A DNA stretch of 64,000 bases from Cycas panzhihuaensis (lineage: Eukaryota; Cycadophyta), in the NCBI GenBank assembly GCA_023213395.1, contig CM041465.1, forward strand, positions 83,769,741-83,833,740, read 5' to 3'. Shown here one piece after another: positions 1 to 10,410 of this stretch. Both the position numbers and the translations under genes were made by a program. The notes beneath the pieces are model-generated. The model searched no databases. It was given only the letters and a program-made list of their open reading frames with translations, and was not told where the DNA came from. Every line of letters starts with the position of its first letter. Position 1 is the stretch's first letter.

Positions 1-357
1 GAACCTTCAAGTCCTAATTCATTAAAGAAGACTACCACTCCCACAAATTCTCTAACAGAAAGAAATGACAATCAATCTCACCCACCTCCCAAAGGTGGGG
101 ACACTAAGAGAACCATAAACATAGTGGAGACTACAAAGAGTGTAAGTCCATCCAAATCATCTAATGATTTGATGGTGAGGAATCATGACTCTTTACCTCT
201 AGTATCCCCTCATCCCATTAAGTTTAGGCCTATTCCCTCTAGTTTAAATGATGGATCTTTCTCCTTAGTAGAAGAATTAAAAATCATTTTGGTAAGCATA
301 TCAATTATCGATTTAATAAAGCATTACCCTGAGTAATATCATCTTCTATGTAATGTA

Positions 358-699
358 TTGGGAGTTGTTGCAGTAATTTCTTCACCCACTTCTATGCTTT
401 CTTTTGACCTTGCTACCTTATCTAGTCATTTCACCCATGTGCTAAATGACATACCCCCATTTTACATCGAGATTACAAAGGATGATATCAATATCAGGCG
501 AGTTATTATTGATGAGGGATCATCTATCAATGTAATCCCTCTTTGGCTTGTTAAGGATTTGGAGATTTTTGTTTTTGATCCATGCGAGTGGATTTGCCAA
601 AGGTGTGGTAAGAATCAGAAGGTGCCCTTGGGTCAAGTCACTCTTCCTCTTACATTGGAAGAAAGACAGTTCTTACCGAGCTTACTATCATCGATCTAG
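358..699 (+). pseudogene. T1 retropepsin (aspartic protease) relic
   Basis: The open stretch contains a pepsin-like active-site region reading IIDEGSSINVIP, followed about 45 residues later by a glycine- and proline-containing strand (PLGQVTLPL), as in gypsy protease domains that mature the polyprotein. The residue after the catalytic Asp is Glu, where DSG, DTG or DGG is usual. No gag zinc knuckle is seen upstream; the preceding 340 bp are Ser- and Pro-rich and look like a gag-protease linker. The frame stops at 697-699 and no intact link to the RT remains. Assignment to the protease is firm by motif and by position before the RT; function is very unlikely. Confidence 0.65.
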
Positions 700-1631
700 A
701 CTTAGAATATAACATACATTTGGGTAAACTATAGATCACCCAAATGGCAGTGGTTTATTGCTCCCTCTTTAGTGAACTTAGGTTCATCTATAAGGGACAA
801 TTGAAGATTATTAAGTGAAAGCCTAAACCTATTAAGTAATTAGTTCCTTTTATTGAGACTTTTCTAAAACCTATTGAGTCCTCTAATTCCATGGAGTATT
901 TCTTTCAATCACTTGGTTTAGGTCAATACTTTGCTATTGAAGCCTCTTCTACCTAACTAAAGGTAAATAATATGGATTTAGTTGAAATTGTTCCTTTCTC
1001 ACTAGGCTCCCCATCTACTCTTATTCCTTCAGATTTTACTGATTGCTCTTTAGTTTCTTCTTCTTCCATTTTTGATGAAGAAGTGGCTTCTCACTCTACT
1101 GTATCTCATCAAGGTCCACCCCTAGTTGGGCTTACTAGCATAAGTACCTTTTCTCCTATTCAGGCTTGTTTCTCATAGGTTTTATGCTTGTCCTTAGGGG
1201 TAAATCTAGTGGTTCCTACCTTTACCACTGATTTGGTTACTACTTTTTCAAGTGTAGTTGTGTATGATTCAAATGTTGATGCTCCCCTATCTTTCTCTCA
1301 CTCCTCTTTCTTTAATACATGGTTGAATAGATATAAGAGGAAGATGTTGTTGCATTGATACTTAGACCTAGAATCAGGGGGTGAAGATATTAATTCACTT
1401 GATACAAGTTAAAATAGTTGTGATACCTCCACTATAGTATAGAAAGTTAATTCCATCTCCATTATCTCTTTTCCTACTTATCCTCATGTGGATCCTTTGC
1501 CGTCATCTCTTATTTTGATATCTTAGACTAATCATAATCATGGTGTGAATCATCGAGAGTTTAATTAAGTTTTTTCTTTAGTTTGGGAGTTCATTGGTGG
1601 GCCCATTTACTTTTCTCATGTTTCTTCAATT
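700..1631 (+). other. T1 protease-RT spacer, no recognisable domain
   Basis: This stretch of about 930 bp carries many stops in all + frames. The short Ser-rich open frame at 972-1178 matches no family I know. Position and length fit the long protease-RT linker of Tat elements. Confidence 0.4.
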
Positions 1632-2623
1632 ATGGAGTTTGTTCCCACTTATCTAAACTCTTTGATTATTTCTGTTTCACCCTTCATACCTGTCTTTATG
1701 TCTGATTTCCAATATATAAACCTTCTCCTCATCAATCTCTTTTATTTGGATCATTTTAAAAATGACGAGGTGATTGCAGAGTATATAGTAGGTTCATCTC
1801 CTGATTTCCCTCATGGATATCATAAGTTAGGCTTCTTAAAAGTTATAGTTAATCATTCACAACCCCAAGAGTCTATTTCTTTAATTGAGCCTACCCCTCC
1901 TCATTTTAAGGAAGGGAATATAATACTTATGGAATAAACCATTGATGTAGATTTGGAGATAGAGGATATTCCTCGAATTATCAAGTTGGGAGCTAGTTGT
2001 ACTCCCCAAGAGATCACTCAGTTTAATGATCTCTTTTATGAGTTTCACTTAATTTTCACATGGGACTATAAAGATATGCAAGGCCTTGACTTTTAAATTG
2101 TTGAACACAATATTATAGTAATCCTCAGTGTAAAACTTAAATGGAAAAAATAATGCCCTATTCACCCATGCCTCTCCCTTGCCATTAAGCAAGAAGTGGA
2201 GAAGTTGTTAGGAGCTGGATTCATTGAGAGTGTTGACTATTCTCAATGGGTCTCTAACATAGTTCATGTAGCAAAAAAGAATAGTACGATTCAAATTTAC
2301 ATTGACTTTCATGACATTAATGATGCATGTCCAAAGGATAATTTTCCTCTCCATTTTCTTGATTAGATTTGGGATCAGACGACTGGCTTCAAGGTAATGT
2401 CTCTTATGGATGGTTTTCAAGATATAATCAGATTTCTATTATCCCCCGTGACTATCATAAGATCACCTTTACTACTCCTTGGGGCATCCTTATTTATAAA
2501 GTTATGCCATTTATATTGAAGAATGCTGGTGCAATATATCGAAGATCTATGGTCCACATTTTCCATGATTTGATTGGTAATATTATTACCATAGATCCCC
2601 TCTATAATAAGGATAAACTATGA
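1632..2623 (+). pseudogene. T1 pre-RT linker and reverse transcriptase, 5' half
   Basis: The linker includes an acidic segment with an FTWDYKDMQGLD motif at about 2050-2090, equivalent to the FAWSYxDMPG box before gypsy RTs. RT blocks follow: HPCLSLAIKQEVEKLLGAGF from 2163, then VAKKN and IYIDFHDINDACPKDNFPL. A TAG interrupts at 2364-2366. A frameshift near 2412 moves the rest (FSRYNQISI, then VMPFILKNA) into the frame open from 2369 to 2623. The sequence ends before the catalytic YxDD box and runs directly into the AATGAG repeat array, so RT block D onwards is deleted. A related linker occurs in T2 at 42900-43700. The enzyme would have copied element RNA in virus-like particles; this copy is dead. 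Confidence 0.8.
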
Positions 2624-2760
2624 CCCCCTTTATAATGAGAATAAACTATGACTCCCTCTACAATGAGGATAAACTATGACCTCCTCCACAATGAGGATAA
2701 ATTATGGCTCTGAAGCTTTTTTCTTTGCCTAATAAGCTAAAACTATGGGCAAACACCCTC
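2596..2760 (+). repeat. AATGAGNNTAAACTATGA motif array, T1 block 1
   Basis: Four tandem units of about 33 bp each contain a version of ATAATGAGGATAAACTATGA, and a looser fifth unit (AATAAGCTAAAACTATGGGC) lies at about 2740. The same motif recurs in T1 at 4120-4170, 4670 and 7530-7920 and in T2 at 46320-46620 and 51240-52030. It is always on the + strand, in line with the element, and sits between or beside coding modules. Confidence 0.8.
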
Positions 2761-3694
2761 TTCTTTTTGGTTTCTTCTTACATTTACTAAGCATTGTTAT
2801 GCTTTTGATATAAATTCTACTCATAACCATGTAAGTCTTTTTCTCTTTTTAGTATCTACACTGATTGTGAGACTTCCATCACTATATTTGGATCTCTTTC
2901 TCATTTAGGTTCTGTGTTCAAAGGAGAACTTAGGCCCGTAGCCTTATTTTATTTTCATCATTGAAAGAGAAACATATTCGTCAGCTTTGAGTACAGTCAT
3001 TGACTCAGATCATACTTTTATTTGCTACTTTTTTACCTAGGGGTTTCTTTTTTGGGTCATATATCACCTGTTATTTTTTATTGTTTTCATTATCCTTGGT
3101 CTCTCTATTAATCATTTGAAGTAGATACTCATTCTGCTACCTTCCCTTCATGTCTGGAGACATTGTGATTTTAATATCCTCTTTTTCTATAGTTTGATCC
3201 TTAAGGAGATTGGTCCTTTTATTTTAGACTCTATTAAAAAGGATAAAACCTTGTTATGCTAAGTAAAAGAGTTTCATAGGTGGATGATTATGGCTCTTTT
3301 CTTATAAGAAAGTGGAAGTGGAAATTAAAAAAAAGAAAAAAGAAATAAAGAAAGAAGAAAGAAGTGAAAGAAAGTCCATTATTGTCATCCTCTTGTAATC
3401 TAGGGTAAGTCACGTGATGGCTTTGTCCCTACCTACTATTTATAGGTTGGGTTCATTTGGATGAGTCATTCAGGATTTTTAGATCTAGTTGCTTGGGTCC
3501 ACTGTGACCTTAGTTATGATCGAACCTTGCTTGACACCCTACTATTTTTTATTATAATCATCCTACTTATGCTTCTTCTTTCTTTATCGCAGTCAAAGAT
3601 CTATATTTATTACCATCTCCTTATTGATTAATTCTTGCACCCTCATTTATCGATCACATAGTATCTAAGCTTTGATCCTATTATTCTTATCGCA
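2761..3694 (+). other. T1 degenerate internal sequence before aRNH
   Basis: No domain is recognisable. A purine-rich stretch lies at 3310-3375. From about 3400 to 3700 the sequence (ATGGCTTTGTCCC, then TTTATAG) is clearly related to T2 at 50440-50560, so this is the conserved upstream part of the aRNH module rather than random filler. Confidence 0.5.
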
Positions 3695-4173
3695 TTGAGT
3701 ATCTTTACCGATGGAGGTAGTAGGGGAAACTTAAGACTGTCTACTTCTACTTGGATGGTTTATGACCAATCAGGAAGTCCCTTTCTTTCTATGGGGTTTT
3801 TCATACCTAGGGTGACTAATAATAAAGATAAATATCTTGCCATTATAGGAGCTTTATTAGATGTTTCTTGCTTTACCTTGGACCTATTATAATATATATT
3901 GACTCTCAGGTTATAGTTTATTAATTGGTTAGGATGTATCAGGTTCACTCCTCATGTCTTCTTCTCTTGTATCATCAAACTTCATAATTGTTATCCCTAT
4001 TTGCTTCGGTTACCATTCAATGTATACCTCATTCTCTTAATCTTGAAGTTGATGCTTCGTTTCATCAATCCTTGATGATTATTTCAGTTGAATTTCTTCT
4101 TTTAGATGGGTGCACCCCACTCTGGAACGAGTATAAACTATCACTCCATAACAAGTATAAACTATTAGTTTAG
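3695..4173 (+). pseudogene. T1 plant-type RNase H (aRNH) relic
   Basis: The frame opens with SIFTDGGSRGN, the first catalytic Asp box of the plant/archaeal-type RNase H that Tat retrotransposons carry in addition to their own RNase H. It continues with GFFIPRVTNNKDKYLAIIGALLD, where the expected NNEAEY carrying the catalytic Glu is changed to NNKDKY. A stop at 3890-3892 is followed by IYIDSQVIVY, the second Asp box, and then from 3988 by the C-terminal IPHSLNLEVD region. The domain would degrade RNA in RNA:DNA hybrids. The frame runs straight into the AATAAACTAT motif (EYKLSLHNKYKLL), and no integrase follows. T2 has the homologous module at 50750-51150. Confidence 0.75.
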
Positions 4174-4695
4174 AAAAATATAGATTTGAGTAATTTAAAG
4201 ATTAAAATGATAGGCAAGAAATTGAAATAAAGTAATTTAAAAGGGATAGACCCATGTGGGAATCTTGGGCTATGGAGGATCTTGGTAGGGGGCAAATCCC
4301 CAAAGGCCTCTTGCCCTTGGAAGAAGCCAAAGAGGAATCTAGTATGCTCAGATAGCTAGTTGTTTATTAAGTGATATTAGTTTCATTTGGTAAACAACTC
4401 ACTCTATTTATGGTATATTATGTAAATGTGGGATATATCCTATGTTTGTATAATCTATTAAGAGTATGATGTGAGTTATGTGAGTTTCCTTTTGGGAGAT
4501 TCATACCATTCCATCTTCTGCTTTTATAAACTTATTACCATTTGTTTTAGATGGTTTTAAGTTTATAAAAATAGAGTAAGTAAACCTTTCACCTACTCCC
4601 TTTTGATGTTTTGTTTATCTTCTAGTTTTTACTATTTCTTGTGATCTTTTCTTTCCTAAACCACCTCCACTCTGGAACGAATATAAACTATCATG
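4120..4695 (+). repeat. AATGAG-type motif copies, T1 block 2
   Basis: Three copies of the form GGAACGAGTATAAACTATCA lie at about 4125, 4148 and 4673, and two of them share the flanking word CCACTCTGGAACGA. The sequence between 4200 and 4660 shows no gene. Confidence 0.6.
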
Positions 4696-4999
4696 TATAT
4701 AGCATGAATTTAAAAAAACAAAATGTATATAACTAGAGAAGAACAAAAAAAAGTAAAAATTATAAAGTTTATTACATGTTTCTTTGGATAGTCACACTAA
4801 TGAACGTATCCTATGCTTAAATTCAAAATGGGAATAAGGGGGAAAAGGGGTTTAGAAATAAGTTTTCATACACAAGTTTTAAGAGAAGAAGATTAATATA
4901 TATACATAATAACAAAAGATATAAAACATCCATCACCTAGGTGACTTATAATACATACTGGAGGCTCACAAAATACCTCTCATCATCATCCTATCTCCT

Positions 5000-7145
5000 A
5001 TATAGCATATCATACACTCATCCCTCTTAATGAGACCCTTCAAAAGCACCTAGACCTGCCCTCTCTCTCAGCCTGAAGTCTCCCTATATATAGACTCCCC
5101 ACAAGGTGGGAGATGGTATCATCCCTGTTGGATTGTAGCACTCACCAATGGAGTATATCTGGCTTCTACTTGAGCTAATGTCATCCTCTACAGATATTGT
5201 CTCTCGTCCTCACTAGCCTTAAGCTTCAACTCTCGTGTCCTCAGCTTTACTCTCATGTCTATGTAAAGATCTTGAGCTCGAAGTGCATGGATAAAATACT
5301 TAATGTGGTATCCCAACAGTCTGTGATCCACTACATTCCATGATGGTGCCTCTTTCGATGTTGGAATATATGGAAAAATCACCTGTAGAGTCCTTTAAAT
5401 CTCTCTCAAGGTCATCATCTCATTACCTACCTAAAGAAAACATGTAGCCCATGATTAGTTCCCTAGAATATAAAGCTTTTACAAAATAAAAGTATGATGT
5501 GATATGAGAAATAAATTAACTAAGTAATGTACCTGGTGATCCTCCCCTTTAGATTGGCTCTATTCCCACCACCTCCTCTATTAGTGGTACCTCTCCTCCT
5601 TATGGCTCATGTGGAACCTCCTAAGTAGCTCTACTCCCTTCATTCCTGCCCTATCTATCTATGGATCCTAGCTCCATGCTTTAAATGGATCCCCCTCTCC
5701 CCTCTATAGGTGCTCCACCTCCTCTCCCGAGCACCTGATGACTCCTTCCTATTCCACCACTAGATAAGGCACCTTCTTTTCCTCTTCATCCTACCTCCTC
5801 ACCTCCTCTTCCACCTCTCTTACTATGTCCTCCTCCATCTCACCCTTTCACTCTCCTTTGTCTTACTACAGGAGCCTCCTTTGCTGCCACCCTCTCTATG
5901 CCATCCATCTCATCGTCACTCTAGACTGGGAGCCCTGCATAAACATCCTCCATGAGTTACCTCCTTGTCATCTTACTAAGGAGAGGACTATGAGTATTCC
6001 TTACCATGATAGTTGGCCTATTATGGATCTGTACCCTCATGTGCCACTTGTTCATCTCTAGGTCCATCATCGTTAGCTTTCCTAGCTCTCCTCCTGGTTT
6101 CATGAGTGGAATGTGATCATATAGCTAGCATATCAAGATGGAACTATATAAAAATTTACCTTTCCCTATCCTCCTGATCTTAGATAACTGGTGATTTATG
6201 TTATCAATGATGTACTATCCTGAGTTGATCCTAATCTCCTACTCACACTGTCTTGCTATTTATATCTACCAAGTTAGATTCCCCATGAATCTTTGGGTTC
6301 TAGTTATCCTATAGATGATGATTAGGATGATAATCCTCTATACTATTGGGATCCTCTCTACTATCCTAATAGCCTCCATTGAGATCCCATGTTATTCTAT
6401 CTGGTTAACAAACCTTGTCAAGTACTTGTTGTAGGCCATCTAAGACTCCTCATCAGTCATTCTCATAAATCTGATCCTCTCTTTATACCAACTAATCCCT
6501 AAGATCCTCCCCACATCCCTTAGAGTGATCTAAATGTCCCCAATAGCTCATACTCTAAATGTGTTATGTGTTAGGACCTAACATCTGATGATATCATGTA
6601 ATATTTGTGCTCCATAATGAGCTGGGTGGATGCACTCACTTGTGAAAGGCCACACACTCTTAGAATCCCCCATCTTTCCTCATCAAGTTGACTCGTGAGC
6701 TCCTCAATGGCTATTCCCTCGTTCTCCCATGTCTCCACTTTCTCTAGGGCTTGCATCATATTATTTATAATCTATTAGTTTGTTCTTTTATTTTAAAATT
6801 TTTATTTTTCATTTTTTTTAAAGTTTGGTTGACTAAAGGTTTAAAAGTGTGGTTAGGTAATTAAAAATATGATTTCACAGGAAAAAAATAAAACTTCACA
6901 ATAAAAAAATATAACTTCTTCCAATGGTTCCAAATGTTAAAGTCATATTTTTCACTAAATTATTATATTTTTCATTTATTAGTCATATTTTTAGTATAGT
7001 GACCATGGTTTTTGCATAGTGTCACTATATTTTTCATTGAAAAAATCATAAAAAAAGAAAAAAAGAACGTCTCACTCACCAGGTATCTAGATCTCTACTC
7101 CATCTCGACGATGAGGACCCTATAGAGCTAATCTCCTACCAAAAG
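5000..7145 (-). pseudogene. T1 antisense plant-mobile-domain-like gene with introns
   Basis: Read on the minus strand, an open segment at 6759-6571 gives LRVCGLSQVS then LIMEHKYYM. After a frame change it continues as FRVxAIGDIxITLRDVGRILGI (about 6555-6480) and then WMAYNKYLTRFVNQ. Spacing and residues match the plant mobile domain (PMD, aminotransferase-like), whose core reads roughly TFHxPxGExTITLxDVxxLLGL. A basic helical stretch (MRVKLRTRELKLKASEDER) at 5290-5200 lies in a later exon. Splice-like signals support introns: a donor at 7079 (GTGAGTG), and a 102 bp intron at 5532-5431 running from GTACAT to TTTCTTTAG. T2 has the same organisation. PMD proteins are nuclear and often TE-associated; the role here is unknown. 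Frameshifts and stops make this copy a pseudogene. Confidence 0.55.
6780..7070 (-). other. Putative intron 1 of the T1 antisense gene, AT-rich with short repeats
   Basis: The interval between the donor at 7079 and the PMD exon near 6770 is very AT-rich. It carries loosely repeated words such as TCATATTTTT and TAGTGxCCATGG or TAGTGTCAC. The corresponding T2 interval (48660-49190) has an analogous array based on GTGATACCATAAATA. No coding potential is seen. Confidence 0.4.
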
Positions 7146-7500
7146 AACTCAGGATTGCTCTAAAAGATGAGAAAATAGCCTCTCAGTCTCTCATTTTCTC
7201 CTCCTTCCTCACATAAAAATGAGATCTTTTTTTGTCCATTTTCTTACATATAGGGAGGCCTTTTTTCTCATTTTTCCTTCACAGAATTTTCCTCAGTAGT
7301 CATATGATATATTAAAGTAAGACATATCCTCTTTCAATCATTATTCTCATTAAATTACTAGTAAACATCCAAGAATATATGTATTTACTTTGATAAAGGC
7401 CAAGTATTATTTTGTTGTATAATTCTGATTATTGGAGCTTATTTCCCCTTCAGATATACGATGTATCACCCAGATTCTACTCTACATGTTAATTTTTAAT
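7146..7500. other. T1 spacer, no gene seen
   Basis: AT-rich, pyrimidine-biased sequence between exon 1 of the antisense gene and the next motif array. It probably holds the promoter and 5' UTR of the antisense gene, but no specific signal can be defended. Confidence 0.3.
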
Positions 7501-7930
7501 GCTTATCTCCAAAGGAATGATACTTTGAGCCTTTTTCCACCTATTAATGAGTCTAAACTATGATATGATTCACACTTTGAGCTTTCTTTTACCTATTAAT
7601 GAGTTAAACTATGATAGGATTTAGCTTTGAACCTCTTTTCACCTATTAACATGCTAAAACTATGATAGGATCAATAATCTAAGGCCCTTCTACCTATTAA
7701 TGAGCCTAAACTATGATAAGGAACCCTCTAAATTTGATTATTAATGAGGCTAAACTAAGATAATCAACCTCTAAAATCCCTCACCCCTATAATGAGGCTA
7801 ATCTATGATGGGTTTTCTCTAAAAAGTCACCTGTTAATGAGCCAATAAACTATGATAGTTTATCCCTTTTTCTCTATCTAAAAGATTTCCCTCTGATGCG
7901 TGGTTAAAGAGAGATAAACTATGACCCATT
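7500..7930 (+). repeat. AATGAGNNTAAACTATGA motif array, T1 block 3
   Basis: Seven to eight units spaced about 50 bp apart each carry a form of TTAATGAGxCTAAACTATGA, with cores near 7545, 7597, 7649, 7700, 7744, 7792, 7838 and 7912. Several units also share CTTTxACCTATTAATGAG. This is the longest array of the motif in the window and lies in what should be the element's 3' untranslated region. Confidence 0.85.
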
Positions 7931-7944
7931 GTACATTAGAGTCT

Positions 7945-8305
7945 CATCCAATTCATGGGCATTTGGGAGTGAAATCCCATTCAATTTGTGGGTATGTTAT
8001 ATGATAATGAAGTCTCATCTAGTTCGTGGGCACTAGGTAGGTGTTTATGATATTATATGCCTATTCCTTTTGGGCAAAAGGTGAAAGTAGCAGCATTTTG
8101 GTGATAGATACCTAGTCCTTTTGGATAGGTAATTAATATTGGTAGATACCCAGTCCTTTTAGGTAGATTTTTTTTTAGTGATATTAGATACCTAGTCCTA
8201 TTGGGTAGATTCATGATGATTAAGTGTCTAATCCTTTTGGGTAAGAGGTGTAAATAGTGGCATTTTTGAGTTAGGAACCTAGTCCTTTTGGGTAGACTTA
8301 CTAGT
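7945..8305 (+). repeat. T1 3'-UTR minisatellites (two adjoining types)
   Basis: Three units of the form GTCTCATCxAATTCATGGGC occupy about 7951-8035. They are followed by six units built on GATACCTAGTCCTTTTGGGT, with cores near 8060, 8108, 8146, 8187, 8226 and 8276 and a spacing of about 40-50 bp. The block ends less than 200 bp before the polypurine tract. Tandem arrays in this 3'-UTR position are known from other plant gypsy elements, where they have been proposed as seeds of satellite DNA. Confidence 0.85.
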
Positions 8306-8484
8306 GGGAGTTTCTTTTAGTCATATTATCATGTAGATTTTATTTTAGGTTATACTATAGAGTTACGTCAACCCATCATTTATATACTTCATTTGGTTCC
8401 CATCACTTTAACCAGGATGACAACCACTTATAGTATTTCCACCTCTTATCATCCTATCTCTTCTTCGAATAGGAGCTTTAGGTG

Positions 8485-8498
8485 TTAAGGGGGTAAAT
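8485..8498 (+). promoter_or_regulatory. T1 polypurine tract
   Basis: TTAAGGGGGTAAA lies directly before a TGTTTCACC start that looks like an LTR. T2 has the analogous AAAGGGGCAG before TGTTTCC at 52155. Such tracts prime plus-strand DNA synthesis. Confidence 0.55.
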
Positions 8499-8859
8499 GT
8501 TTCACCAAAACCTAGCTCTTAATTAGTATTTAGCTTGTAGTTGTAAGATTTTGACATGCTTGTTGTATGGTTTATGGAAAAATAAAAGATATATTTATTT
8601 GATCATGATTTAGGCTATGTTTTGATGAAGAAATATATAAATTTGATTTAATGATTTATAATGAATGGTGAAATAACTTGTATTTTTACTATCTTTTGTC
8701 GATGACTGAGACTATGGCACTTAAATTTTTCCTTCATAATTAATTTCACATAATGCTTCCTTTAGAACATTTATTTTTACATTCTTTTGTCATTGATTTC
8801 ACCTAACTTGGTTATTTATTATTATTTTTTGGCTTGTATTTAATGTTTTCACCTTATCT
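8499..8859 (+). repeat. T1 3' LTR, left part (interrupted by D)
   Basis: The LTR is inferred from the polypurine tract and the TGTTTCACC start. It is cut at 8859 by the D insertion, whose TSD TATCT (8855-8859) is repeated at 15085-15089, so the LTR continues from there. The right end could not be located because no second copy of this LTR is in the window. Confidence 0.5.
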
Positions 8860-9238
8860 TGTTAGGGTTAATGATCATTATCCCACTTCCATAATTTACA
8901 CGTGTGGGTACACACCCCACTCCCACTAATTTACACATATGAGTGTACACATGTGAAGGTAAATGTAAGGTAAGGTTAAGTTGATTTGAGTTAACTTGTT
9001 GAGTTATGTAATATTTTATTATTGTTTAAATTTTAGGGGTTGAGGAGTTTCCCTTCTCCCCCAAACTATATATTTGGAGGAGTGTCCAACCCTGGTGTCT
9101 TTAAGCACTGCCTATATTAGAAATTTTCTATATACTCACTCAAAGATGGATTGAATACAAAGACTTATGTGTTTATGAATAATGTTTTTGACTATTTGAT
9201 TATGCTTTGCTCTGTCTCCATCATTGTATAATCCTTCA
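8860..9238 (+). repeat. D 5' LTR
   Basis: The 379 bp repeat starts TGTTAGGGTTAATG and ends ATAATCCTTCA. It pairs with 14702-15084. Both copies share long blocks (for example AGGTAAGGTTAAGTTGATTT) with scattered, mostly transition, differences, so the insertion is not recent. Confidence 0.93.
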
Positions 9239-9240
9239 TT

Positions 9241-9252
9241 TGGTATCAGAGC
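9241..9252 (+). promoter_or_regulatory. D primer binding site for initiator tRNA-Met
   Basis: TGGTATCAGAGC lies 2 bp downstream of the 5' LTR. It is the exact complement of the plant initiator tRNA-Met 3' end used by many plant copia elements. Confidence 0.95.
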
Positions 9253-9464
9253 ATAGATTGCTAGCCTATTGCTTAGATTATTAGCCTATTAAAGCTTTTT
9301 TTAAGATGAAAGAAGATTTATTAGCATCTGAAGAAGATCTACTCATAATAAGCAAATATTGGTTATATTCATTGTTTGTAAAGTTTATTAATAGCTTCTT
9401 ATATTATTTTTTCATCAGAATCTGATTATTCTTGATTTATACTTATAAAATAACAAATATTTTT

Positions 9465-9870
9465 CTAGATCTGTGTAGAAGAATAGCTGCAATCAAGCAA
9501 ATATTCAAGATTTCATCACTCTACAAAGTCTTATCAATAAGATCTATATATTTTGTTAAATACCTGACCATTTTTTTAGTGTATTTTATATATTTATTCA
9601 ATAATTTTTTAGATCTATGTAGAAGCATAGCTACAATTAGTAAATATTCAAGATTTCATCACTCTACGAAGTTTTTATTAACAAGTTTTACATATTTTTG
9701 TTAAATATTTGACCATTTTTTATGTATTTTGTCTATTTATTCAATATTTTTTTCTAGATCTGTGTAGGAGCTTAGTTGCAATCAGCAACTATTCAAGATT
9801 TCATCACTCTATGAAGTTTTATCAATAAGATCTACATATCTTGTTAAATATTTGATCTTTTTTGGTTTTG
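9465..9870 (+). repeat. Three-copy 145 bp tandem repeat in the D leader
   Basis: Units begin AGATCTGTGTAGAAG at 9467, 9611 and 9756 (periods 144 and 145). Each contains ATTCAAGATTTCATCACTCT and a T-rich tail. The third unit is incomplete after about 9870. The short open frame across the units is a by-product of the repeat. Confidence 0.9.
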
Positions 9871-10410
9871 GTAAGCTACAGTTGATATTCATTTTACTGA
9901 TTTATCTCTTCATTCGCTTAACGAAACTACTGTATATGACTACTTGTTGAAATCCTAGGAAGTTGATCTATCTACTAGAGAAACCATTTTGAAATTTTGC
10001 CTTGTGTAGAAGAAGATCTCGTCCTCTAAAGTCATTCTTCTTCAAACCTGTTACAGTTGCATTACTAGGTTCTTCATATTTTTATATTCAAATATAAATA
10101 TATATACATTTCTTATTTCTTTGATATATTTTCTTCTATATATGTGAAAATTATTTGGTTTCATTTGTGGCTCCATTAAATCACTGGATTTTTTTATGTT
10201 TTTCTATATAAATATATAATGTTTTGAAATATTTCTTCATTATAATTCTTTGGTATCTACATTATTGTTTCTAGTATGCCAGATAGGGGGTTAGCTATTT
10301 CATTTGGTTTCTAGTAAAATTCATGTCTGTATTTTAGTTTAGTTGACTACAAAGGTATAGTTTCCAGATTATTCGCAAAGATAATTTAAACAGGGCCTGT
10401 TGCTTGCTGT

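Larger units (their letters stand above)
1..8859 (+). mobile_element. Tat-type Ty3/gypsy element T1, 5'-truncated by the window edge
   Basis: This is a degenerate LTR retrotransposon reading rightwards. In order it shows a retropepsin relic, a pre-RT linker and broken RT, a motif array, a plant-type RNase H (aRNH), an antisense PMD-like gene, a second motif array, a minisatellite, a polypurine tract and the start of a 3' LTR at 8499. The LTR is cut at 8859 by copia element D and its sequence resumes at 15090. The extra RNase H with an FTDGG motif is, from family knowledge, a mark of the Tat lineage. Gag lies outside the window. I see no integrase, which suggests an internal deletion, and most coding segments carry several stops. 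Lineage assignment rests on visible motifs rather than a phylogeny. Confidence 0.75.

Noticed and set aside
8055-8305. Regularly spaced repeats considered as a CRISPR array
   Set aside because: Units vary, spacers are not unique fixed-length sequences, and the context is a plant retrotransposon 3' UTR.
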